A DNA stretch of 64,000 nucleotides from Megaleporinus macrocephalus (GCA_021613375.1 CM038706.1:23320866-23384865), one strand, 5' to 3'. Counted from the first letter of the stretch, positions 24,301 to 38,048 are shown. Notes: generated from the sequence alone by a model not told the origin. Translations and numbers: made by a program.

Positions 24301-27300
24301 TGTAAATATTGTTCTCTTCCACTGACTAAATGCTGTTTTCATTGCTAGACAGTTCACCATCCCTTCATGAATATAATGAAGTCAACTGAAAAACTGGTGA
24401 ACTTCAATGGGCCAACCTAAATAAAAATAATGAACATGTTGTAATAATTGGCAGACTGTGGTTTGAGTAGCCAGTGTGAGTCCTGCTGCTTGCTGTGTGT
24501 CCAGTATCATTGTGCGTTAACTCAGCAACACCTGCTGCCATCTCTCTCGATCAAGGGCCTGATCGTGAAGGAAAGTTGATCCCTTACGCCCTAGCGCGCC
24601 GCGCATGCGAGCTTGGAAAGCGAGGCGGCTGTGTAAGGCTATTCTGGTGCATTATGAGACACTTAAGTACACCTGGAGTCAATCACAGGTTATCAGAGCT
24701 TGATGATTTTGGTTTCTAGCATATTGCTAGTAGAACAAATATACAAAAGTCTAAACATAGCATGAATGGATGCTTTACTCTAACTGTACTGAGTTTTGAA
24801 AGTACTTAATGCTGACCGTGTGATATACCCACACTCATTTGTAACAGAAGTAGCTCTGCATGTAATATGTGCTTTGAATTTTATAGGTTAAAAAATAGTG
24901 CTCATGCACTGTAACATTGGGTTTGATTTAAAAATAATGGAAGCCTGTTATTATCATGTTTAGCCAAGCCATTTGTGGAACATGTTCACTCTTAGTGACT
25001 AAAGCTTCTATCCATAGAATTTGTATCATGTCTATGGTTTGTAGGCATTACCGCTGTACAGTTAGAGTACTGCATTCTGTTCTCAATGCAGTATTTGTTG
25101 GAAGTTGATTGAGTAATTATAGCACCAGCATGGCCTGGGTTACCTTGGTAACCACATTTCATTCACAGGTTTCTGTCCAGCTATATGACAAAGCAACACA
25201 GCAGGCAGCAACCAAAACTGGTCAAGCCACATCTCAATCTTAGCACACAATTAAATGATTAGGAAAGAAACCGTAGTGTGCTGCAGATCAGAAAGATGTC
25301 TTCCTTTTGAGACATTTAATACAAAATGATTTTTATTTCTGAACAAAAGCAGTCGTAATACAAGAACTTGTGTCAAAGAGAGGTATCAAATTGCACCACA
25401 GGAAGCCCTGCTTCAATGAGACTGTGTCTGTGTGTGGAGTAAAAGATTGTGCCCCCTCTGTGTGCCTCTCAGCCTCTGTGTCTGCACAGCCAGGCGAACG
25501 CAGCACATCTCAATTCCCGGCTTATCAAGCTCCTTGGTCCAAAAGCAGTGCAGATGGCAGTCAGTCAGCGCCTCACTGCTGTTGTGCTAAAATCACTTAC
25601 TAACGAGCTCTTCTATTGTCTTCTCCCTTCATTATGTACAGATGGAAGAATCCTCAGCACAAGTTTCTACTGCTATTGGATCGACAGTGGCCGATGTATG
25701 CACAGTGCTCGCGATATCAATTTTGTTTGGGGGGGGGGCAGGTTTATAGGGTTGTTTTTATTTTGTGTTTAGTTTACTTTACGTTTCAAATGTTAAGCAT
25801 TGCGTATGTTTGAAAAGGAAGGGTTTCTGATGAAGTCACATTTGCGCAGCGACAGCTGAAGGCATAAGTGTTAACCCAGATTCTTTTCTCTGGCAGCTCT
25901 AACGTGGTTTTTGTTTCTATCAGTAGGCCTATTTGAGATGGCTCCGACCAGCCACAGCGCACCACCTTAAGGGAAACATTGTAGATTCTCAACGTTCCTG
26001 GCTTTACCTCTTAAAAATAGTACTTTTAGTCTAAGACTGCACTTCTTGGTATTTTGTATGTACATGAACAGTAGTGTTTTGTGAATTCCCCTCAGATGGT
26101 GCACATGTGTGCTGTGTCCAGCCATCACAGGATGTGCGCATAGGTATCTTGTATGAAATCCAGTGAAAACAGGAGCATTGTAACTCCTGTCTCTGCGCTG
26201 CATTTGTCTTGTTACATGACTTTGAGCTTCAGTCCCCCTTTAAGGTCATTCATTTCCGATATTTAAATGGTTGATACATGCATTGCTTGACCATGGAACG
26301 TTTCCTGTTTTATTGAACCCGCAGAAAAGCTATAAAAAGGTGTGGAAGTTTAGGCTCGCCTGAAAAGATGTTTCATATTCTAAGTAGTTGTTCCACTCTT
26401 AGAGGGTGGTGGTCTGACTTGTACGACCTAGGCTGTTTTGTATAAATCTCTTGGGCTGATAAACAGTGCTTGTTAGTCATGTGACAAGGCAGATAGATGT
26501 AAATGTGACTTCAGATGAGGTGTGGAACTCAGAGGGGCCTCAACAGCTGAAGCTTAATTAATTGCCAGCAAGTCAGTGATGTAGAACCAACAAAATCTGT
26601 AATCAGAGTGCTATTAACTGAAGAGGGGCAGCTTATTATGCAGCTCATCATTTTACGAGAAGTTTTTATTATGCATTAGATAAATAACTACCTTTTTTCA
26701 GACTAACAACAGACCAGTATGAGAAATTAAATCTCAGACTTCTTATAATCATAAACCACAATCACTTGTCTTAACTACCAGTGATTTTACAGACTGTCCT
26801 ACAGCACAGTTGTGTTTTAAGTAAATTGGCCTTGTATGTTCTGTTCTCATCAGAAATTGTCATAAATCAATCTAAGCTTTAGCTGCTTGAACCCAAGAGA
26901 CATCGAATTAAAGCATTGCACTTTTTTTCTTCTTTAAATATATTCTATACTTCTAGTGCAAAAGTATTGGCTTTTATTTTTCAATGGAGTGATTTGGAAT
27001 TAGACATCACTACCCCATACCCCCTTCCTCCTCATTATGGAAGAAAGCCCCTCACGTAATGTTCTCCGCTTGGATCTGATCTCAACAGGGTGTCGTAGTC
27101 AGTCCTCAGCACAGTTCTTAAGTGGAGACCAAGAGCCCTGGGCCTTTAGGGGCGGTCTAGCGGGAGAGTTCCAGGTATCCAATATTGAATTCACAGCAAA
27201 GTCTTAAAATGAAGTTGTTGTTTTTTTTAAATTGTTATGTCTCTGGCGTGGTTGAGTAATACTAAGGGTTGGTCTGTTTAAGGTGAGCTGATTGCCATAG

Positions 27301-30300
27301 CAAACAGATAATGGGTTTATAACTGCTTTGTTAGCAGATATTTATGCTGTATTGCAATATGAAATGGGTCACACCACTGCCGTTAGAGTCAGTGTTTGGG
27401 ATAATGGTGTATTTTCACACAACTTAAGTTTTGGTTTCTTTCAGCAACTGCCCAAAAGAGATGTGGCTTTTCCCCAAGCGCTTGCGACTGCGCAGCATGG
27501 CTAGGATTTATTTTCATGACACCTTATTCCTTTGCAGGAAGCTCAAAACTATCCCCCTGCGCCTGCATCTGCACTGTCGCGCTCACGTGTGCGCCTGCGA
27601 GTTCGCCTGCTGAAAGCTCCATGAACAAATCATTTACTTAAATAATTACAAAATTCTAAATATCTGTTAACCACTGGTGGCTAAATGTATGTATAATTAC
27701 ACATTGAATAGTGTTGATACTTAATTTTATTTGGTCATGGAGTTTTGTTGAATGTGTGTATCAGCATCATTTCTTTTCTCTACAGGAAATGCGCAGCGAA
27801 AAATTGCGATGCCTTTGCAGTGGGAAAGGGGCATCTCCTTTAGCCAGTTAAGCCTTTCTCAGACCAAGCCTGCAGCCAGATATTTCCCTGTTCTATTTAT
27901 TTTTGTTTTTGTTTTTTGCTTTTTTCTTTTTAAAACAAAAGAGAAGCAATTGCACAAAAAATGGGTTTTAAACATTTTTGTGTTGTTTACCTGCTCTTGC
28001 TGATTACTGACCAACCAAAGGAGCCTTTAAACCGTCTTTGTAAAGCATTTATTTTTAAGCCAGTATTTGGTTGAGCGTTTGGCTTGTGCGTCAGGTTGGT
28101 TCAGCAGGGGCAGAGGAACTCATAAATGTAAATCGAAATGAAGAGCTGCTCGGTCACATGCTTAAAGCTGGGAAAGTACTGAATGTTTTTGCATTGGTCT
28201 TCACAGCGACTGTTGCCAATAGATGGGGCAAATGATCTTTTCTACCAGCCACCACCTTCATTGCCAACATCCAAAATCTATTCCATAAGGCCTTACTTTA
28301 CTAAAGATGAGGTGAGTATTACATCCAGCCTATAGTTTCCAATGTGCTACTGTATTATATAAAAATGATATTTTTAATTATTTGTACTATAGGTTTATGC
28401 AGACAAGATACTAAGTATGTGCCATTTGCCTTGCTAATCATGCAGTCAAATGGATTGCAGGTTATGTGTAAATGTCCTAGATTATAACGTATGATTAAAC
28501 CAATGTATGCCATTTTGTATCCTCTGATGTTTTTGTTGGGTATTGTAAATTGCTCTGTGGGCAGATTACCTCTGGTGTTTTTCAAAGTTGCTGAAGCTGC
28601 TAGTATTCCCAGCTGAAGTGCCCCAGTTTAAGCAGTTCTTTAAAGTTAAATTGCAGAGTTACTAATCAAATCTGCCGCCTCAGCAGTCTGGTCCACCTGT
28701 TAGCCTTCAGATGACTGCCATGACCTGGACTGAGGGCTGTCAGGAGTCCTCTCACACTGCATTTTTTTCTTTCTGCCTTGTGTGTGCTTGTGTGTACGTG
28801 CGTGTGAATTTATAGGCTGCTGTCTACAAGATCTGCAGGGAAATATTCACAGAGGCATGTGATGGGATACCTTTTTCTGATCAAGAGCCAGACCTGATTG
28901 GAGACAGGTATCATAAGCTATTTATTTGTGATGGTGACAATACAAAACTTACACTATGTGTCCAAAATATCAATATGCCTGTTATAATTGGTAAATTTGT
29001 TTGTGTATAGTATATAACACATATGAGGAATGTGTCTTGGTATGTGCACATATGTATGACAGGTGATACACTTACCAGGCAGGCACACAGACTTTTAACA
29101 GAAATTCATACTGACTAAGGGAAATAAGAATCAATCAAATCAAGTTAAGGTGAATGGAATGAGCGGCAAGAAATATAAAGGCCAGTATGTGAGTCAAAAG
29201 AAATATATATGTGAGCATCTATATATATATATATATATGTGCAAGCTGTTTTCAGTATGTTACAGAATTAGTCAGTTGCAGTCACAGCTTTGCTAATGGG
29301 ATCATCATGCCCAATGTCAGGTGTTGGCTAGAAGGGCATAAAGAACTTCACAACATTAGACTTTTCCCAGCAGCATACTTTAATGATGAAACTCCATCCA
29401 ATACTTCTGAATTAGGATGCTTTTTGTGTCCCCGACGTAATCATCCAACTTCATTACGTGACCTCACTAATGCTTTTGTGACTAAACACAGTCAAATCCT
29501 CATCTTGAGTTCTGCACTGTTTCTCCTGCAGGTTAGTGGGAGGGTTTCTGACACTCAGCCCCGACTATGGCTTTGTCTTAGAGGATGAGGAGGGAATCTG
29601 TGGCTACGCCTTGGGCACTGTGGATGTCAAACCCTTTGTGAAGAAATGCAAAATGAGCTGGATTCCATTCATGCAGGAAAAGTACAACAAGCCTGACTCA
29701 GAAAAGGATCTGTCTGAGGCAGAGGCAAGATGATATACTTCTTCACATTTGCACCTCATCCACTCATCTCAAATGCACAATCTAACCAGGTCATTTCTGT
29801 TTTTCTTCTTACAGAAAATGATGCTGAGCTTTCATGAGGAGGAGGAGGGTTTGCCAGAATCATTCCTCAGTAATTTCCCATCCCTCATAAAGGTGGATAT
29901 TCAGGCAAAAGTCACTGACCCTAGTGTGGCCAAAAGCATGATGGGATGTCTCCTCTCATCGCTAAAAGCCAACGGTGGGTGCTTTTGCCTTTTTGTCTAA
30001 AGACCATTACACACTGAGCGTAGTTTATTCATGCCATTTAAATTGGATGAAACACATTTATGACTGATGGTATCTTGTACACCAAACACGAAAAACAGTG
30101 TTACTTGCCAAGTTTCACATACTGGCCAATCCAAAGATGTTATAAAATCAGATAAAATGGAGATGTTGAAACATTTCCAAAATTGAGTTATGTTGTCAAT
30201 AACAAAAAGTAACATCTTTTACATTGAACAAAAGGTAGCTCTTAGTTATCAGAGCGGTAAGTAACCCACAGTCATCATGAACCTATGGGCTAAATCTAAA

Positions 30301-30730
30301 TATGAAAATATTATTACATTTAAAGAAGAGAAAGGAAAAGAAAAATTATTGAGCCTTGAACTAATTAAGTAATACTGAGATCCTTTAGATCCATTTGTGT
30401 GGTCCTGCCTCTTTTACCACATGTATGAAGTCTACAGGGGAATAGAGGTCTGACATTTGGGTCTTAAATTTTAAATACCTGTCATTGTACAGAAAGATAA
30501 TAGTCTCAAAGCTGCTATAGAAAGTTAAAAAGCTACAGTGACCTGTTTGAATGCCTTCATTCTCCTGATCATATCTTCACTACACTTTCTTAGGCTCCCA
30601 TGGTGCCTTCTGTGAGGTCCGGCAAATTGACAAACGGATGTTGGACTTTTATAGCAAACTTGGCTGCTTTGAAGTGGCCAAAATGGAGGGCTTTCCAAAA
30701 GATGTCATCATAATGGGGAGAAGCTTGTGA
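18551..30730 (+). CDS. oga: Protein O-GlcNAcase, 16 coding exons
   Basis: Nucleocytoplasmic glycoside hydrolase (GH84) that removes O-linked N-acetylglucosamine from Ser/Thr of proteins. Exons: 18551-18710, 19413-19464, 19576-19673, 20237-20367, 20460-20631, 20726-20824, 20913-21197, 21669-21827, 22189-22823, 23640-23814, 27089-27174, 28207-28311, 28816-28907, 29532-29724, 29815-29974, 30594-30730. All phases agree and give 912 aa (human 916). The GH84 domain starts near VVEGFYGRPW. The catalytic Asp pair is D161-D162 in LLFDDIDHN (human D174/D175); the substrate-contact residues D272 (in HAND) and N300 match human D285 and N313. Exon 9 is acidic and low-complexity before the stalk helices. 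The C-terminal exons form the acetyltransferase-like domain ending MGRSL. Intron 14 uses a GC donor (GAG|GCAAGA); the others are GT-AG. Intron 10 is the largest (3.27 kb). The start context is AAAAATGG. The N-terminus is 13 residues shorter than human. Confidence 0.97.
21285..21365. repeat. (TG)n(TA)n microsatellite in oga intron 7
   Basis: About 26 bp of TG repeats continuing into about 55 bp of TA repeats, about 90 bp after the exon 7 donor. Alternating purine-pyrimidine sequence of this kind can adopt Z-DNA or cruciform structure; no effect can be read from sequence. Confidence 0.95.
24420..24425 (+). other. oga: Candidate intronic poly(A) signal in oga intron 10
   Basis: AATAAA about 600 bases downstream of the exon 10 donor. 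It could end a short transcript if intron 10 is retained. AATAAA is frequent by chance in AT-rich introns, so this is only a candidate. Confidence 0.3.
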
Positions 30731-32725
30731 AAGTGAATGATTTGGAAGACCGACCCTTGGAAGAACTTGTACAAAGCAACAGTGGTCTGCATAGAAGACT
30801 CAGAGTGTGTCTCACTACCTGTTCAAGTAAATCAATTACACATTTGTAATTTTTTTTTTGCACCATCACAGGCTGCTATTGTAGCTTTATTCTTCGATGT
30901 GTGCTCTTCAGAAACTGCTGAAAGCACTCAAGTAATTTAAGGTGCTTCTCATAGTTACTGTGCTTGCCAATCAGAGGTGGTGTGCAAAAGAACGTGCGAG
31001 TGCTTGTATTGCCTTTTCAACCAGACTCTTCTCTGGTCTGCAAGACAGCTCGAGCTGGCCAGGTACCAATCAGCCCATAACACTTTCACCGTGTGGTGGG
31101 TTGGCATTCTGCTTACGTTCAGTCCACTGCAGGTTTCAGTGAGGGCATTTAGGCCCAACACAGTTAACAGCCTAAAGATACCGTTACTTAGGAGGGGAAA
31201 AAAAGTATGTTTTTGCATACACCTTTGCCTGCCATGCTTTATTGCCTCCTCAGCAGTAGTTTGGATGTAGGCTGAGCAAATTCATTTATTTTTTTGTTAA
31301 TAGTTCTACGTTGACGTTTCACAGTTGTCCAGTCACTTAACAAAGCATTAGTGAACACACCAGCTGAACAAATTGGGTGTATCTGTGTTCTCGGAAGAAA
31401 GAATTCATTGTGTGAAATCCATACAGAGAATCTGGAACTAGTTGAGGTGAATTTGGAACCAACAGTGGAGGCCCTTGTCCATAAAAACTGCATGGATATT
31501 ACTTTTGTGCATAAGCTAGTAGCATGTGTATCTTAATGATACATTTGTGTTTTGTACAGCGATGCCTTTTGGTCTGTTGCCTTTCTTAGTATACTGCAGA
31601 GGCTTTGTCTTCCTAATCCCCTGTCCACAGCCCCCCATAGACGATCGGTCCCCACACATTGCCATGGTCTGATGTTGTGCTCATATGTTCTTGAGCCTTA
31701 ACAAGATTAGACGACCATTCATAAATATAACTATGTGACTAAAACCGTTCCTAAACAGGTTCATAAAGCCATGAGTTCTGATACGAATCCACCGGCCACC
31801 AATTTTTCAAGGACATCTGCCAGTGGTGTGATTTCATTTGCATTGAGGCTTGAGTGACTCTGGCAGTAAATCCCACACCTGCAGTTATTTGATTGGCTAG
31901 AAGAAATGTAAGTATGATTGTATCTGAAACATGCTCTTCTTTTCAAACATGACGGCGTTCATTCCAGTCCAGTGGTACAACATGCCCAGGCGATACTGTT
32001 GCTTGGAAACCTAGGTGGGGTGATAAAAGCCAGAGCCTAAAGTGTCAAGACAGTAAGACAATATTTGACTAGAAAACACAATCTGTTTTGTTAAGATGGC
32101 AGTAAATTTTTGTTCACACCCCTATATATTTACATATTTTTCAGGTTTTAAATCATTATTAGTCATGTTTGCATTTTTTTTTTAATTTTGGTATAAACTA
32201 AGTCATTTAGCAAACTGATAACTTGTCAAAACACAGAATACAGTTAAAACAGTCTGTCTACTTGTGAACCTTAGTTTTCATATTTTGAGCTTAGTAGTAT
32301 TTAGGCACAAAATGCTCCCTTGCAGCCTGCCTCCTGAAACAGAGGTTCCCTTCTAATAAGAGGCCTTTAGTCTAGAGTAACTGCTGTGAGAGAAATGCAT
32401 ATAGTTCTGAACATTTGTTGGCGATTTTTCTCAAGTCACTTTTTACAAGTTCTCCTTAGGCCACGTGGGGAACCTGACCTTGCATGGCCATTATGTCTCA
32501 TGGCTTTCATTTTACAATGCTCCGCTCTTTTGTTCCTGAAGCTGAGGTCACATTCAAAAGGAAAGGGCTTCATTTTTGTGAGGTTCTTATTACATTTATG
32601 ATATTGAATACACTTCAGTACTTTGGGTTGTAATTACGATTATGTATGTAATGTAGTTATACTTTCTGTAAGGTTTGTATGTAATTAAGATGGTTAATTA
32701 CAATAAAGTATGTTAAATAATCATT
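30731..32725 (+). other. oga: oga 3'UTR
   Basis: About 2 kb with no other gene between the oga stop and the strong AATAAA at 32702-32707, which is followed by a T-rich stretch. I see no exon of a further gene in it; the short open frames lack splice context and homology. Confidence 0.6.
32702..32707 (+). other. oga: oga poly(A) signal
   Basis: AATAAA followed by a T/G-rich downstream element (TTTTTTGTCTGAGTTTTT). It is the best candidate for the end of the long oga transcript. Confidence 0.65.
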
Positions 32726-32729
32726 TTTT

Positions 32730-34650
32730 GTCTGAGTTTTTCCCCTCCTCCTCTATAGACCTCACCACTCCATTGTTTCTTTGGAGTTTATCAACTTATC
32801 AACTTTTTAACCATTATTTATTCAAACTGTATTATTACCAAGTCAGGTGTAAATGACCGTTAACAAAGGTCAAATTCTTATACCTAAAGTCGCTGTGAAA
32901 TTCACTGTCACAGTGTCTATAATGCAAATATAACCTTCAGCTACTCATGTCTTCTGAGTTTTATATGTAATGTTGATAATGATGAACAAGATAATTCCAG
33001 TATATTTTAAAAGGCATTAAACTTTTCACCTGCCTTGTTCTGCCACTGTTAAAAAAAATCTGACCTGGGGATATTTCACATCAAACATCACATCACAAGA
33101 AATGGAAAGATCGGGAACTAAGAGGAAATGTAGTGATTGTACTTTGTTCCAATCTTTGCACCACCACTTAGAAAATGTCATATCAAAGATTTTATATATA
33201 TATTCACACTCCGTGATAAAAAGATGGCCCTCTCGATGAGCTTGGAGGTGTTTTGTTATTGGCCACATGCAGCCGCTTGTTTGCTCTTCCCAAGTACCCT
33301 GGATGTTTCCCTGAATTTTTCCAACCTGAATTTTCATGACCCGAATTTCACAAACTGATTTTTCCTGATTTAAAATTTTTGTAACAATTATTTTTGACCT
33401 ATAATTCCAAGACCTGAAATTAAAATACCAAAAGTTTTGCAGGTCAAATTTTACATTTTTTAGTTTAAGTTCTGGTGACACTGATTTTACTCCATAGTCA
33501 TTGCATATGTTTCCCCATAACTATGATTGGGTGTTTGGTTCTGTCTCTGCAGAGCAGAGCAAGTAGGTGGATTTCAACCATTCAGTTATAACTGAGCGTT
33601 TTATTTAACCATTCAATGACAAAAAGCTCACTCCCCCTTTGCAATGACGCTTTCCTCTTTCCCATCACCACTACTGTAAAGAAATCTGTATTTCACATCA
33701 TCACTGAGCGCAGCACTGATAGAGTAGACTTTGATAAATCCGCGTGCACAGCAGCCAGTGCGTGCGGGAGAAAAAAAAGCTTGAGTATCGACCTTTTTAC
33801 ACAGGTATTGATCAATATCAATACCAGCGTTAGTATCGATATTATTGATATTTGAATCGATCTGCCCACCTCTACTGAACAGAGAGCCGGCCCTAATAAT
33901 CAACATCAGTGGCTACTAGGACCCCCATGGCCACTAGTGGACCAGTTACCATTATTTTATTTTATGTTATTTTATTATTTTCACCACTTGTGGTCATCAC
34001 TGATAGATAGCCAGTAATTTTACAGCGCAGCTAGCAAACTCACCGGTTTGCTAATTTTAGGTTTCTTAGGAACGTTTATTTAAAACCAGATATATAATAT
34101 TTTTAAGATTTATAGGTAGAGATGTTTGGATTACATTAAGGCTGGTCTTAGCATACCAAATACACACAAGCTAAACTGAACATAAATAAACTTACCACGA
34201 CAGTATACAGTCAGAATCCAAACTAAAACTCGAATAGGACACATTAAAATATGTTGCTAATATTGAGCATTCAAACCCCCTAAAGGAATTATGGATGAAT
34301 TTTGAAAAAGCGGTAGAATTCCCCTTTTAAGTCAGATGTCCTGCTGCAACAACGGAGTCAGAAACTACAGCAATAATTTACAGTAAATTAAGAATTTTAA
34401 TAAGATTCGTTAAGACATTAATGGACCGAAACATTTTTCTCTCTCTCTCTATACAAAGAAACTAAATAAACGTGTCATTAATGTATACAGTAAAATTGAA
34501 ATAACTCCTGATATGAAAATTTCTGTTGGTGATGTCATAACTCCTGCGCCGTGCTGAGTAACTCGTCACATGTTTTGGAGACGCTGCTGTCTGGGCTCCT
34601 TATAATTCAGTCTCAATTTTACTGGATTATACTGAACACTGAACACAAGT
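32730..34650. other. Intergenic between oga and npm3
   Basis: No gene recognised. Around 33790-33880 there is a run of ATCGATAT/TTGAATCGAT-like sequence followed by CTGCCCACCTCT. It looks like a decayed interspersed repeat, but I cannot assign it to a family. The last ~100 bases before the npm3 ATG are the probable npm3 promoter and 5'UTR. Confidence 0.45.
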
Positions 34651-35392
34651 ATGTCGTTTTTAGAGGACGATTCCTCCGACGGTGGAACGGGTGCACGTTC
34701 ACAGCTGGAAAGCTATGTTTTTAGTAAGCTGCGTTTCCATTGTTTACAAACTCTGCTACTTAAACGTTAGCATACTGGCTAACACACGTGGACTACTGCA
34801 CGCATTCTCTAAATCCTCACTCATGAAAAGCATGCTAATAATTTATTGAACTTGGTTTCCTGAGGTCGCATGAAATAACGTTACCAGAGAAAAGCTCGTC
34901 ACATTTATACGATTGTATTGTATTAGGCTGGACTAGTAAAACTCCCCTTTAGCTATTTTGTCTATTACTTTTGCTATTTTCTGTAAAGCTGCAGTAAGAA
35001 GAAAACAGCCCCTGATATAACGTTAGTCAATCTGTATTCTGTTCTTTGAATCCCGAAGGCTGTGAGTTATCCTCAGAAGTGCCCTTCTACACCTTTCAAG
35101 GGGATGAGGAGGAGAATTTGGAGCATTTTCTGGAACTCCGGACGGTGTGTGGAAGTTTGGTTTTGATCTTAGATAAGGACTGAAGTACAGATGTACTAAA
35201 TGTGGATGCTCCTTCTGTCTTCCCGCTGCAGATCTGCCTCGGAGAGGGAGCTAAAGAGGAGAACAATGTGGTGGAAGTAACTGCTTCGAACCATCAAGGA
35301 AAGAAAATATCCGTGCCTGTAGCAAATCTTCACATATCCTGTCTTCCCATGGTAATACATTTTCGACTGGTTTAGTGGTGGTCGACCCATAT

Positions 35393-35466
<74 letters not shown>

Positions 35467-36900
35467 TAATCAGGGACACTGATACCCAGTATTATGACTC
35501 GATATTTATTTACTATTATTTTGATCGTTTGACGAATAACACAGTATAGGATGCAAAAAAAGTAGTTTTAAATTAAAATGAATCTTTAAACAGATAATAA
35601 CCTAAAAAGCTCTCCCTGACATGTAATAGTCAGTCATATTTATAAGAAAAAAAGAGCTCAAATATGTTCAATTAAAGCCTAGATACTAAACATTGTATAA
35701 GGCCTAAATACAGACTAAACACCATATGAAGTCTAGATCCAGACTAAAAGTTGTAAAAAGTTTAGAACTGTACATGTATTACAGTAAATATCCAAGTAGT
35801 CATGTAGTAAAAGTTGTCTTCTTTGTAAACAAGGTAATTTAATCCAAATCATGCTTATTTCATTATTTCATTATTTCATGGAAACGGCCGGTTTAGTCTA
35901 AGCATACTTTTATATAGTAATAATAGAAATTAAATGGACAGAAATTGGGTATAAGTACTTATGTGTAAAAGAGAAGTTATGGTTTCACAAAATAATTTAC
36001 TGCTTTCACAAAGCTTGTGTGCTTTGTGCACAGAAACATCACTGTCGCCAAACATGGTGTTTTGCCAGTGTGACCTGATAAGATCTGATTTTACGTTCTC
36101 ACATGAAAAAGACACATACATTGTTTTGTTTTACTTCTGGTAACCTACTGTGAACATGGTGACTCACCTGTCACTACAAGTTCAGTACATCCTGTTAGAA
36201 GTAAAATCTGAAGAAACGGTTTAAAACTTGCAACAAGTCATCAGCCGAGAGTGGCTGAGAAGTTTTAGTCGTTCAGCTGCTGTACTTGCTTGCATAATTG
36301 ATGAATTTACGCTCACTTATTATATGAGTGTTGAATGTGGTCAAGATCAGTTTCATCATCTGATCACATTGCGTCATAGATGTGTTTACGCCTTTTCATG
36401 TGGCCAGTCCCGATTGCATAAAACGCATGTTACTGCAAGCTGTGAACAGCGCCTTAGTGTTCGCTGTCTTTCCTGTTATTGTAGAATTGCAGAAAGTCCT
36501 GAGACTTGTAATACCTTTTTCAGGTAAGCTTGGGGGAGTTTGAGTTGATGGCACCTGTGACACTGCGCCTGAAATCTGGAAGTGGACCAGTGACTGTTAG
36601 TGGATTACACCTAGTTGGTGAGTGTGAAGAAAACTACTCATTTCTTTTGGGTTCTTTAAATAGTGAGAGGTTAACAGAGGAGGAGGGCCAGCTGTTAGAA
36701 ATCAGTTTCACCCAGGGCTTGGATGCATTTAGAAAATAAAAGTACTGTGGCACTCGTTACACGACTAGCTTACACAGTGTAATCTCTCCTGTTCCTCAGC
36801 TTCAGAGAATGATGAAGAATCTGAAGCGTCTGATGAAGATGAGGACTCTGAGGAGGAAATGCCCTCTATTAAGCCAGCCAAGAAGAAACAGAAACTGTAG
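34651..36900 (+). CDS. npm3: Nucleoplasmin-3, 5 exons
   Basis: Small nuclear/nucleolar chaperone of the nucleoplasmin family, involved in histone handling and ribosome biogenesis. Exons: 34651-34723, 35059-35144, 35232-35351, 36524-36617, 36800-36900; all introns are GT-AG and in phase, giving 157 aa (human NPM3 178). The nucleoplasmin core runs from about residue 25 (SCELSSEVPFYTF) through ISVPVANLHISCLPM to VTVSGLHLV. An acidic tract of Glu/Asp/Ser follows in exon 5, and a basic tail, KPAKKKQKL, resembles a nuclear localisation signal. The last intron is short (182 bp). npm3 lies about 2 kb downstream of the oga poly(A) signal on the same strand; OGA and NPM3 are also neighbours in human. 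npm2 is the main alternative, but the neighbour and tail fit npm3 better. Confidence 0.9.
35397..35462. repeat. (TA)n microsatellite in npm3 intron 3
   Basis: About 65 bp of alternating TA, 45 bp after the npm3 exon 3 donor. Confidence 0.95.
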
Positions 36901-36950
36901 AATCACATTTTTTATAAAGATTTGAGTATGTTTTATAGAACATGATATTC

Positions 36951-36956
36951 AATAAA
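36951..36956 (+). other. npm3: npm3 poly(A) signal
   Basis: AATAAA 51 bases after the npm3 stop codon. It implies a very short 3'UTR. Confidence 0.8.
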
Positions 36957-36974
36957 CAGTTCCACAAGCAGTTA

Positions 36975-38048
36975 CAACGGGCTGCAAAATGTGAAGCTCC
37001 TTTGCTCTTTTTTTCCAGTTTTGACAAGTATTGAGTGGAGGATCATGACCAACTCTAGCTACTTTTTACTTTTGTGATTTCTCATGTGAAAAGGTGTTTT
37101 TAATACCTCGTACATTAGAGTTAAGTTCCAAAATGCTATAATTACCTTATACAGAACATAAATCACTGATCTCATGTGTGCTTTATAAACACACTCCAGT
37201 TCAGTTCCTTGGATATTTTGAAAAATGGAGGGCCGCAGATTTCTACATTTCTACAAAGGGACATGCAGCATTTTGGAATGAGACTCTTTTTCATTATGTA
37301 TTTACAATGTACAGTGATTTTTTTTTTTTTTTGTTTGATAATATACAGTTTAGGTAAAGTTTCGCTTTTGCATATATCACTCCTAGGCTTTGTTTGAACA
37401 GTTGAATCAAACTTCCTTTCCTTTCTGTTATCCCTGACTTTGCCTAATGTGGTATCTATGTAGATCTTTGTTAGTCCACCTTCCAGTATGTTTTCTGAGG
37501 CCGTGGACAGAGTTTTCAGAAGTTTGGATGCAGCGCTGGTCACCAACCCAGGTGGAAACTTTCCTTACGTATCACTGTTTTGTAATACTGTATTATTACA
37601 GGTTTTAACAGAGGATTCTGCCTACTTATACTTTTATAAACAGTCACTCTGTATTTGCCTTAAGGAAGGTCACCAGCAGTGATTTCTGCAGCTGTGCATA
37701 CGTAGTTTTGAGTTTTCGTTGTTTTGAAAGACTGATATGGTTGTGGTTTTGAATGGAACGTTTTCTCCCATTTTTACATTTCTAGATTTTATGAATAAAC
37801 CTCTCACTGTTTACCAAATCTGGTGCAATCCAGTTACTTCTGCCATGCCTCATTTGGTTAAAAGACATTTTTTTATTGGTGAGCTAAAGTTGTGTATTTT
37901 AAGTCAGTGTTGTTTGACTATTTATGTTGTTCTGCGTTGGAACAGCTTAAAATGATTTATTTCATTTTCACTTTGCAATGATTGTGTCAGATGTTTCATG
38001 TACAGTGATGCACTTAAATTTGGTAATATACCCTCAATCACTTATTTG
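36975..38048. other. Intergenic, nothing recognised
   Basis: About 1 kb after npm3 with no exon or repeat that I can identify, apart from a T homopolymer near 37319-37332. Confidence 0.5.

Noticed and set aside
27431..27613. GC-rich open frame in oga intron 11
   Set aside because: No splice junctions in phase with oga and no homology; the flanking oga exons join perfectly without it.
36530..36739. Open frame extending npm3 exon 4 into the intron
   Set aside because: The GT donor at 36618 and the acceptor at 36799 join in phase to a clear C-terminal exon; the extension is intron read-through.
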